Under the pieces are notes generated by a model. It was not told where the DNA came from. It saw only the letters and a list, made by a program, of their open reading frames with translations, and made no database searches. Below are positions 1 to 4,804 of a DNA stretch of 5,510 nt, one piece after another. How positions within the stretch are numbered: the first letter of the stretch is position 1; each line of letters begins with the position of its first letter. Both the position numbers and the translations under genes were made by a program. Source of the DNA: Oscillospiraceae bacterium (GTDB lineage: Bacteria; Bacillota; Clostridia; Oscillospirales; Acutalibacteraceae). The stretch spans positions 1 to 5,510 of the forward strand of contig CADBOL010000296.1 of NCBI GenBank assembly GCA_902796295.1, given 5' to 3'.

Positions 1-500
1 AAGCAGCAGTAATAATTCTCGCTCTGATAACGGCCCTGCTCGTCAGCTCCTGCGGGAAAAAGGAAGACACAAAGCAGATAACGGGGCAGACAAAAGAAAG
101 CGTAATCAACCCGATGGTCGAATCCGACGAAACCGAGCTCAAAAAGAAAACCGGCCTCGGAATCAAGCTCCCCGAAAAAGCAAGCGGAGTTTCTTATTAT
201 CTCATCAATAACGAAATAGGCCAGATAGGCTTTGATCTCGGAAAAAAGAGCTATACGCTCAGATCCAAAAAGGCAGACGCCGCCGATGACTTCTCAGGTC
301 TCTACTACACATGGACCGAAAGCAAAGAGGTCAAGGTAAAAGGTAACGATGCCGAGGTTCATATTTACAGCGCCGAGAGCACAGATCTCGGCAGCCTTAT
401 CTGGTTTGATCAGGGAAAAGGAACGGCATACACTCTCACCGTAGAAGGCAAAACAACCGCCGAAGAACTCGTCAAAACAGCGGAAAGTATCGTAAAATAA
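1..500 (+). CDS. Small lipoprotein of unknown function (5' end outside window)
   Basis: The reading frame is open from base 3 and stops with TAA at 498-500, giving 165 visible residues; the start codon lies left of the window. The visible N-terminus is a hydrophobic stretch (AAVIILALITALLVSSC) ending in a lipobox, V-S-S-C, followed by the charged GKKED. This is a type II signal peptide, so the mature protein of about 149 residues should be lipid-anchored on the outer face of the membrane. The first ATG inside the window (114) would skip the signal and is not the start. The rest is polar, with beta-rich stretches (YYLINNEIGQIGFDL, SGLYYTW, LIWFDQGKGTAYTLTV) and a C-terminal helix (TTAEELVKTAESIVK). 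The end resembles the DUF4367 pattern of clostridial secreted proteins, but I do not firmly recognise the family. The tRNA promoter begins 21 bases after the stop and no T-tailed terminator is seen between them. Function unknown. Confidence 0.85.
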   Translation, partial: AAVIILALITALLVSSCGKKEDTKQITGQTKESVINPMVESDETELKKKTGLGIKLPEKASGVSYYLINNEIGQIGFDLGKKSYTLRSKKADAADDFSGLYYTWTESKEVKVKGNDAEVHIYSAESTDLGSLIWFDQGKGTAYTLTVEGKTTAEELVKTAESIVK

Positions 501-521
501 AGAATATTATAATTATTTCAC

Positions 522-550
522 TTGACTTAACGGGCAATATTTGATAGAAT
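522..550 (+). promoter_or_regulatory. Promoter of tRNA-Arg(CCT)
   Basis: TTGACT (522-527) and TAGAAT (545-550) are separated by exactly 17 bases, a near-consensus sigma-A promoter. The predicted start point is about 557, a few bases before the tRNA 5' end at 563. It lies 21 bases after the stop of the lipoprotein gene, so the tRNA need not depend on read-through. Confidence 0.75.
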
Positions 551-557
551 ATTGCCC
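532..557. repeat. Perfect 10-bp inverted repeat inside the tRNA-Arg(CCT) promoter
   Basis: GGGCAATATT (532-541) and AATATTGCCC (548-557) are exact inverted copies around a 6-base loop (TGATAG). The element begins just after the -35 box, contains the -10 box and ends near the predicted start point. As DNA it could be an operator. As RNA it could fold into a hairpin at the 3' end of the lipoprotein transcript, but no T run follows on either strand, so it is not a standard intrinsic terminator. The role is inferred; the symmetry is directly seen. Confidence 0.7.
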
Positions 558-562
558 AATGA

Positions 563-637
563 GCCTCCTTAGTTAAATGGATATAATAAGCCCCTCCTAA
601 GGGCTAGTTGTGGGTTCGATTCCCGCAGGGGGTGCCA
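563..637 (+). tRNA. tRNA-Arg, anticodon CCT
   Basis: The full cloverleaf can be folded by hand. The acceptor GCCTCCT (563-569) pairs with AGGGGGT (627-633), with two G-U pairs. The D stem GTTA/TAAT is 572-575 with 584-587. The anticodon stem AGCCC/GGGCT is 589-593 with 601-605, around the loop CTCCTAA with anticodon CCT at 596-598. The T stem GTGGG/CCCGC (610-614, 622-626) encloses TTCGATT. The discriminator is G634 and CCA is encoded at 635-637. It reads AGG arginine codons. A run of six T follows at 640-645. The D stem is weak (one G-U pair and three A-T pairs). Confidence 0.95.
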
Positions 638-645
638 AATTTTTT

Positions 646-659
646 GTTAAATGGATATA
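646..659 (+). repeat. 14-base direct copy of the tRNA-Arg(CCT) D-arm sequence
   Basis: GTTAAATGGATATA at 646-659 is identical to 572-585 inside tRNA-Arg(CCT), 74 bases upstream. A shorter ATGGATA match recurs at 680-686. It could be a leftover of a partial tRNA duplication, a recombination remnant or chance in AT-rich DNA. No tRNA fold can be made around it. Confidence 0.5.
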
Positions 660-707
660 TCAAAGGCTCCGCCTCCCATATGGATACCATTTTTCTCAAA
701 ATAACTA

Positions 708-736
708 TTGATTTTTTACAAATATTGTGATAATAT
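708..736 (+). promoter_or_regulatory. Promoter of tRNA-Arg(ACG)
   Basis: TTGATT (708-713), a 17-base spacer, then TAATAT (731-736) preceded by TGA, which makes an extended -10 element. The predicted start point is about 743, 14 bases before the tRNA at 757. This second tRNA therefore appears to have its own promoter rather than being processed from the first transcript. Confidence 0.7.
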
Positions 737-756
737 CTCATACGTTCCGATTATAT

Positions 757-833
757 GCGCCGATAGCTCAGCTGGATAGAGTGCATGGCTACGAACCATG
801 AGGTCGGGGGTTCGAGTCCCTCACGGCGCGCCA
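757..833 (+). tRNA. tRNA-Arg, anticodon ACG
   Basis: The acceptor GCGCCGA (757-763) faces ACGGCGC (823-829). Six pairs form and the last position is an A763-A823 mismatch. The D stem GCTC/GAGT is 766-769 with 779-782. The anticodon stem CATGG/CCATG (784-788, 796-800) encloses CTACGAA with anticodon ACG at 791-793. The T stem GGGGG/CCCTC (806-810, 818-822) encloses TTCGAGT. The discriminator is G830 and CCA is encoded at 831-833. A34 is expected to be deaminated to inosine by TadA so that it reads CGU, CGC and CGA, the major arginine family. A strong terminator hairpin starts two bases after CCA. Confidence 0.95.
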
Positions 834-834
834 T

Positions 835-870
835 AAAAAAGACTTGCTTTGAGCAAGTCTTTTTTATTTT
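835..870. terminator. Bidirectional intrinsic terminator between tRNA-Arg(ACG) and the minus-strand operon
   Basis: GACTTGCT (841-848) and AGCAAGTC (852-859) form a perfect stem around the loop TTG. Six A (835-840) pair with six T (860-865), lengthening it to 14 bp, and more T follow (867-870). Read on either strand the hairpin ends in a T run, so it can stop the tRNA transcript going right and the five-gene operon going left (its last stop codon ends at 906, about 40 bases away). Confidence 0.9.
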
Positions 871-905
871 TTCAGTTGCAATATTTTAAAAAATCTCAAA
901 ATCAA

Positions 906-1823
906 TCATTTTTTCACAGACAATCCTCTCTTTTCCCGGATAAGCCAAAAAACGAATACAGAAAGAGAAATAATAAACATCGGAATAAAATGAATTATAA
1001 ACGAAACAAACGTATCGCTCATTATTCCCGAAATCTTATCCGGATTAATAAAAAACTGTAAGATTGACGGTGAAGCATTATTGACAGCATGCATTATTGC
1101 TGCCGGCCAGACAGAACCGGTTTTCACGGTAAGAAGAGTCAGCAGAATTCCCAAAAATACGCAGAGAATGCACATTGCCGCAAATCCCGTATATGGATAT
1201 CCTTTGTATTCTGTCCCGAAATTGTGACCGACATAGGTCAGAGGCCAGTGCCAGATTCCCCAGATAACTCCGCCGAGAACTACTGCTTTTCCTTTACCGC
1301 AGATTTTTATGAGCTTCGGCATCATATATCCGCGCCAGCCGAGCTCTTCACCAAGGCCGCCGATTGAAAAGAAAACTCCCGAAACAATCGCCATAAGCGG
1401 AAACATATAAGCGTTTCGCACATCCGTAACAGCTGTATTAAAAAACTCTTTGTCAAAGCAATCCGGCTGAATGACAATCTTGAGCAGATTTCCGAGTTCG
1501 GTATAAATCCAGGGCAGCAGTATCGCAATAATATAAAAGATATATTTGCGGTTTTTCAGATCAATGCCGAGCATCATCGAGCCTTCGCCTGTAAGGAGGT
1601 ATCCCTCTTTTGTAATATATCTTGTAAATATTACTCCTGTGGCAGGGCAGAGCATACCGAGCGTACAGATAAGATTCCCGATGCCTGAGAGATTTCCGTT
1701 CTCATCAAGGAAGCTGTTTCCCGGAATAATCAATGAAAAGAACATTGCCCAGGAAATTGCAAATGTAATTCCGAGATAAATCAGCAGTTTCTTTGTTTCT
1801 TCTTTTCTCTGAGTATTATTCAT
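906..1823 (-). CDS. CPBP (Abi/CAAX-like) family intramembrane glutamic protease-like protein
   Basis: A 305-residue polytopic membrane protein with all expected CPBP motifs: GEELGWRG near residues 158-165 (E159, E160, R164), the WHWP motif near 191-194 (H192), and HAVNN near 245-249 (H245, N249). These residues line the active site in the Rce1/Abi fold. Hydrophobic segments lie at about 13-34, 50-68, 94-110, 139-156, 179-197, 212-233 and 273-295. Family members process prenylated or membrane proteins, or act in bacteriocin self-immunity and envelope stress; the substrate here is unknown. It is the last gene of the operon. The start is taken as ATG at 1823-1821, overlapping the upstream stop by 8 bases with GGGAGG nine bases upstream. 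A TTG directly before it (1826) could add one residue. Length and motifs are intact. Family confident, role inferred. Confidence 0.92.
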   Translation of the reverse strand: MNNTQRKEETKKLLIYLGITFAISWAMFFSLIIPGNSFLDENGNLSGIGNLICTLGMLCPATGVIFTRYITKEGYLLTGEGSMMLGIDLKNRKYIFYIIAILLPWIYTELGNLLKIVIQPDCFDKEFFNTAVTDVRNAYMFPLMAIVSGVFFSIGGLGEELGWRGYMMPKLIKICGKGKAVVLGGVIWGIWHWPLTYVGHNFGTEYKGYPYTGFAAMCILCVFLGILLTLLTVKTGSVWPAAIMHAVNNASPSILQFFINPDKISGIMSDTFVSFIIHFIPMFIISLSVFVFWLIREKRGLSVKK

Positions 1824-2598
1824 CAATATCCGCCTCCCTGTTTCTGCAGACAGCGCAGGTCAGCTTATACGAGAGAAAATACAAAGCCGAAGCTATAACC
1901 GGACAAAAAACAATCATCATATTTAACTCAAATTCATGCGTTTTTGTCCATTCAATAAAATTGAATAAATCTATATTTCCAAATACATCGAGATTACCGA
2001 AGAAAAGCCATCCGATCACAAAGAGGAAGAGAATCTCCAGAATTGCGCTCTTTACGCCGGTTGCCTTTTTACTCCCGAGAGTAAGGAAGAACGGGAGCTC
2101 TATACCCGCAATAAACAGCGAGGCGCTTGAAAAAATAATCAGAAAAGACTGAAGGGTTTTTACAATATCAGTAAAAGAATTGTCGCCCGAGCGCGAAAAA
2201 TATATTTCGCACCATATCAGCTCCATAGACATTGCCGCATAAACCGCAACGGCGAGGAAAATATACTTTGAAGCAATATATGTATTTTTGCCGAAGGGCA
2301 GGGATTTTGTATACGCCATTATCTTATTCTTTTCATCCTGCGCAACAAGCCCCTTTATCCATACAAAAGGAAGGCCGATTCCGGCAACCGTGAATAATGC
2401 AGGCATTGTCCAGAGAAATGCGTCAATCATATTGCCGTCGGCAAATCTGATTTCCTCGCCTGTTTCGCCGGATTGAACCATATCCGCCCCCGGAAGCGCA
2501 AGACGCAGAGCAATAAACAGAAGAGTGAATGCCAGCACGAGAATAAGAATTTTTTTGCCCTTTACGGCGAGAAAATCTTTATAGAGCATACCGCCCAT
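1816..2598 (-). CDS. ABC-2 type transporter permease, second subunit
   Basis: 260 residues with about six hydrophobic segments (roughly 17-36, 60-82, 111-130, 150-172, 184-200, 226-248). A cytoplasmic loop after the second segment carries DEKNKIMAYTKSLPFGKNTYIASKYI-like spacing (D88, E89, LP at 100-101, SK at 110-111). This acidic-then-LP-then-SK pattern also occurs in the neighbouring permease and is typical of clostridial ABC-2 permeases of the ABC2_membrane_5 type. It has no ATPase domain, so it must use the ATPase encoded two genes upstream, probably as a heterodimer with the preceding permease. The ATG shares bases with the upstream stop (TAATG), a coupling arrangement, with GAGAGG nine bases upstream. 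A second ATG three codons in is possible but has a poorer site. The substrate cannot be told from the sequence. Confidence 0.88.
   Translation of the reverse strand: MGGMLYKDFLAVKGKKILILVLAFTLLFIALRLALPGADMVQSGETGEEIRFADGNMIDAFLWTMPALFTVAGIGLPFVWIKGLVAQDEKNKIMAYTKSLPFGKNTYIASKYIFLAVAVYAAMSMELIWCEIYFSRSGDNSFTDIVKTLQSFLIIFSSASLFIAGIELPFFLTLGSKKATGVKSAILEILFLFVIGWLFFGNLDVFGNIDLFNFIEWTKTHEFELNMMIVFCPVIASALYFLSYKLTCAVCRNREADIDE
1833..1838 (-). promoter_or_regulatory. Ribosome binding site of the CPBP gene
   Basis: GGGAGG on the minus strand, inside the end of the upstream permease gene. It is 9 bases from ATG (1823) and 6 bases from the alternative TTG (1826), so it supports a start here without fully deciding between the two. 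Confidence 0.65.
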
Positions 2599-3347
2599 TA
2601 TGCGACACCTCTCTTTCTCTCAGCAAGCCATACCGAGGCAAACCAGCAAACAACTACGGCCGCCGCCGCAGCGAGCATAAAGATATGCGGGCGCGATTCA
2701 AGAGCGTTTATAAAAGCTCTGAAAGTCCTCGCAATGCTTGAAAAATCATCGTTCATAAGAGCGTTTACAATATCTTTTATTTTCAGAGCGAGTATTAAGA
2801 CACCGGCAGCACCGAGCGGAATAAAAGTCGAATACATAGAAGGAACTCCCGCATAATTCAGCAATATGACGCATGACATGAATATCAGCATGCAGGCGGA
2901 AAGCGATATGAGAGTTCCGGCGCATTTTGAAAAAAGAATTATATCCGAAACAGACGAAATCACTGCAGCCATAGCAACATCAACCGCAAGACCGACCGCG
3001 AGAAACAATACTGCAGTAACAAATTTTGATAAAACTCTCTTTTCCGTTGATATAGGAAGCGAAGCAGCCGTTTTATAGAACGAAGCCGTCTTGTCATCGT
3101 TGAATGAATCAGCGATATTTCCGGTGCAGACCAGAGGCAGCAGCATAAAAAACATCACCGAGAATTTTACGATTGAAGCAATATCAAGCCCCGCTTCCGT
3201 CATACCGGAAACCGCCTCTCTCAGATTGCCGAACCGTTCGCTGAGAACAAACATTATCGCTACCGCAACCACTCCGGTGATTATAAAAGCGAACATTATA
3301 AACTGCTTTTTAAGGCAGTATAAATCTTTGATAATAAGACCTTTCAT
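2598..3347 (-). CDS. ABC-2 type transporter permease, first subunit
   Basis: 249 residues starting MKGLIIKDLY, the usual N-terminus of this permease type (a short amphipathic helix before the first membrane span). Hydrophobic segments lie at about 17-35, 62-77, 107-133, 145-166, 174-190 and 221-242. The loop at 83-111 has NDDK...LPIS...VLSKF, the hallmark of ABC2_membrane_5-like permeases and matching the partner permease. The frame is open further upstream to an ATG at 3392, but that would overlap the ATPase gene by 32 bases and has no ribosome binding site. ATG 3347 has GAGG eight bases upstream and lies 13 bases after the ATPase stop. It is expected to form the membrane channel with the next gene product and be driven by the ATPase upstream. 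Export of a peptide, lipid or drug is inferred. Confidence 0.88.
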   Translation of the reverse strand: MKGLIIKDLYCLKKQFIMFAFIITGVVAVAIMFVLSERFGNLREAVSGMTEAGLDIASIVKFSVMFFMLLPLVCTGNIADSFNDDKTASFYKTAASLPISTEKRVLSKFVTAVLFLAVGLAVDVAMAAVISSVSDIILFSKCAGTLISLSACMLIFMSCVILLNYAGVPSMYSTFIPLGAAGVLILALKIKDIVNALMNDDFSSIARTFRAFINALESRPHIFMLAAAAAVVVCWFASVWLAERKRGVA

Positions 3348-3352
3348 ATATG

Positions 3353-3359
3353 CCACCTC
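3353..3359 (-). promoter_or_regulatory. Ribosome binding site that sets the start of the first permease
   Basis: GAGGTGG on the minus strand lies in the 13-base gap after the ATPase stop codon. GAGG ends eight bases before ATG 3347. Its presence favours this start over the longer in-frame option at 3392. Confidence 0.75.
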
Positions 3360-3360
3360 A

Positions 3361-4239
3361 TCACGCAATGCCGTTTTTAGCCCTGTTGACATAATTAATC
3401 ATTATTTCCTCGAGACTGGCGAGCTCAATCACCATACCCGGGTAGAGACGCCTGCAGGCATCAGCGTCATTAACGAGTATCTCGGCACCGTAAGCACCTT
3501 CCTGCTTATATACGGTAAAGGACTCACTGATTTCAGCAGCATCCTCATTTGAGCATTTGAGCAGAGCGTGTTTCTCGAGAATATCGTCTTTATTTCCGGC
3601 GAGAACTATCCTTCCGCCGTCAATAAACACAACTTCATCGGCGATTTTTTCAAGATCACCCGTGATATGAGATGAGAGCATGATGGTATGGTCGTCATCG
3701 GTCATGAATTCCCTGAATATCTGAAGGATTTCATTTCTTACTATCGGGTCAAGACCGCTTGTAGGCTCATCCATAACAAGCAGTTTTGCGTTATGCGAAA
3801 GAGCTGCGGCTATCTGGAGCTTCATTCTCATTCCGCGCGAAAAAGCTCCGCATTTTTTATTTGAAGGAAGAGAGAATTTTCTGAGATTTTCAAAAAAAGT
3901 TTCATCACTCCAATTCTTATAGGAATTCCTGAGGATAACATTTATCTGTCTGGGAGTAAGGAATTCATGAAAACCCATTTCATCAAAAACAACACCGACA
4001 TCTTCTCTCAGATAAGCATGTTTACCGTCAACCGGCTCGCCGAAAAGCATAACTTCTCCCGAATCTCTGCTTATAATATCAAGAAGCATTGCAATGGTTG
4101 TTGTTTTGCCGGCGCCGTTCTGACCGATAAAACCGCAGACACTTCCCTCGGGTACGATGAAAGAAATGCTGTCCAGTTTGAAATCGCCGTAATCTTTAAC
4201 AGCATTCCTGAATTCTATTACATTTTTAATTTCACTCAT
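3361..4239 (-). CDS. ABC transporter ATP-binding protein, YtrB/BcrA-like
   Basis: 292 residues with a complete nucleotide-binding domain. Walker A is GQNGAGKTT (39-47, K45). The signature is FSRGM (133-137) in place of LSGGQ, a common variant in this family. Walker B is LLVMDEP (153-159, with D157 and catalytic E158), the D-loop is SGLD (161-164), and the switch histidine is in SSH (H191). The Q-loop region reads VGVVFDEMGF (81-90), with acidic residues where many ATPases have Gln; this also occurs in YtrB-type proteins. Residues from about 213 onward form a C-terminal extension ending in SLEEIMINYV, typical of exporters of this class. It powers the two permeases encoded downstream. The start ATG has AAGGAGA six bases upstream and overlaps the regulator's stop by 8 bases, pointing to coupled translation. 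Family certain; substrate unknown. Confidence 0.95.
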   Translation of the reverse strand: MSEIKNVIEFRNAVKDYGDFKLDSISFIVPEGSVCGFIGQNGAGKTTTIAMLLDIISRDSGEVMLFGEPVDGKHAYLREDVGVVFDEMGFHEFLTPRQINVILRNSYKNWSDETFFENLRKFSLPSNKKCGAFSRGMRMKLQIAAALSHNAKLLVMDEPTSGLDPIVRNEILQIFREFMTDDDHTIMLSSHITGDLEKIADEVVFIDGGRIVLAGNKDDILEKHALLKCSNEDAAEISESFTVYKQEGAYGAEILVNDADACRRLYPGMVIELASLEEIMINYVNRAKNGIA

Positions 4240-4615
4240 TGTTTTTCTCCTTATAGATAATCTTCAGCGTTTCGGTAAGCTCGTCAAGGGAAATCCTGCC
4301 GATTGCCGCCTTATCGGCCGCAGTTTCAAACAGTTCCTGAATTGCAACGAGCATATTCTCTTTTACAAGCTCGGTGTTGACCGAATTCACAAAACATCCC
4401 TTGCCCTGAACAGTGCAGATATATCCGTCACGCTCAAGCTCTTCATATGCACGCTTAGTAGTAATGATACTTATTTTCAATTCTTTTGCCAGCACTCTCA
4501 TTGAGGGAAGAAGTTCTCCCTCGGAAAGCAGACCCGACATAATCTGAGATTTTATCTGCTCCTCAATCTGTTCATATATCGGAATTCCGGATGTGTTACT
4601 GATTATGATATTCAT
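4232..4615 (-). CDS. GntR family transcriptional regulator, YtrA subfamily
   Basis: 127 residues. The N-terminal winged helix-turn-helix (about 11-77) shows the GntR pattern: IPIYEQIEEQIKSQI, then LPSMRVLAKEL (36-46), then TTKRAYEELERDGYI (52-66) and the wing GKGCFV (71-76). The remaining roughly 45 residues form a short helical tail. That is too small for a FadR- or HutC-type ligand domain and fits the YtrA subfamily, in which the tail mainly serves dimerisation. YtrA-type regulators usually repress their own ABC transporter operon. Here the gene is first in the operon and a palindrome overlaps its promoter, so autorepression is likely. The start is set at ATG 4615, with GAGG five bases upstream. 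An in-frame ATG at 4636 lies nearly on the predicted transcription start and has no binding site. The inducing signal is unknown. Confidence 0.93.
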   Translation of the reverse strand: MNIIISNTSGIPIYEQIEEQIKSQIMSGLLSEGELLPSMRVLAKELKISIITTKRAYEELERDGYICTVQGKGCFVNSVNTELVKENMLVAIQELFETAADKAAIGRISLDELTETLKIIYKEKNNE

Positions 4616-4620
4616 ACTCG

Positions 4621-4624
4621 CCTC
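4621..4624 (-). promoter_or_regulatory. Ribosome binding site that sets the start of the GntR regulator
   Basis: GAGG on the minus strand, five bases before ATG 4615. It favours this start over the in-frame ATG at 4636, which lies within about eight bases of the predicted transcription start. Confidence 0.65.
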
Positions 4625-4636
4625 GCAAGATATCAT

Positions 4637-4654
4637 TAGTGTATATATACACTA
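4637..4654. promoter_or_regulatory. 18-bp palindromic operator, probable GntR/YtrA binding site
   Basis: TAGTGTATATATACACTA is perfectly self-complementary over 18 bp (centre 4645/4646). It overlaps four bases of the -10 box and covers the predicted start point, so a bound dimer would block RNA polymerase. The GTGTA...TACAC core resembles operators known for YtrA-type regulators. An extra TATACAC half-site (4653-4659) directly follows the one at 4646-4652. Confidence 0.85.
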
Positions 4655-4679
4655 TACACAGTCTTGATTCACTTGTCAA
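4651..4679 (-). promoter_or_regulatory. Promoter of the GntR-ABC-CPBP operon
   Basis: On the minus strand a perfect -35 TTGACA (4679-4674) and -10 TATAGT (4656-4651) are 17 bases apart. The predicted start point is near 4644, leaving a leader of about 29 bases before ATG 4615. This is the strongest promoter in the window, as expected for an operon held down by a repressor. Confidence 0.85.
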
Positions 4680-4718
4680 TAGTCTGAAAAAAATTATTTA
4701 AACATGTTTTTTTATATC

Positions 4719-4754
4719 TTGATTTAACTCAGCCGATATGTTAGGATTTATAAT
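4719..4754 (+). promoter_or_regulatory. Possible promoter of the alpha/beta hydrolase gene
   Basis: TTGATT (4719-4724), 17 bases, TAGGAT (4742-4747) is one option. A consensus TATAAT at 4749-4754 is another, but lacks a good -35 box at the right distance. An A/T-rich stretch (about 4687-4718) lies upstream and could act as an UP element. The gntR operator is about 65 bases further upstream, so control by GntR is not evident. Confidence 0.4.
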
Positions 4755-4804
4755 AGTCTTATCCTTTAATCAAACAGAGAAAGTATTAATGAAAGGTCAG
4801 TAAT

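Noticed and set aside
664..694. Small hairpins (AGGC/GCCT at 664-674 and ATGG/CCAT at 680-690) followed by T residues after tRNA-Arg(CCT)
   Set aside because: The stems are only 4 bp, too weak to call a terminator with confidence.
849..1061. Plus-strand open frame of 70 codons, rich in Lys and Asn
   Set aside because: It begins in the terminator loop, lies antisense to the end of the CPBP gene and has low-complexity composition.
1793..2152. Plus-strand open frame of 119 codons across the permease/CPBP junction
   Set aside because: It is antisense to two well-supported membrane protein genes and shows no domain or convincing start.
2473..2856. Plus-strand open frame of 127 codons
   Set aside because: It is antisense to both permease genes, and its Ala-rich part mirrors the Ala/Val-rich membrane span on the other strand.
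3348..3392. Longer N-terminus for the first permease starting at 3392
   Set aside because: It would overlap the ATPase gene by 32 bases, lacks a ribosome binding site and adds 15 polar residues before the family-typical MKGLIIKDLY start.
3091..3552. Plus-strand open frame of 153 codons
   Set aside because: It is antisense to the permease and the ATPase end. The minus-strand products have clear family motifs and this frame has none.
4700..4709. Short palindrome AAACATGTTT upstream of the hydrolase promoter
   Set aside because: It is only 10 bp in very AT-rich sequence, with no extension of symmetry on either side, so it is not strong enough to call an operator.
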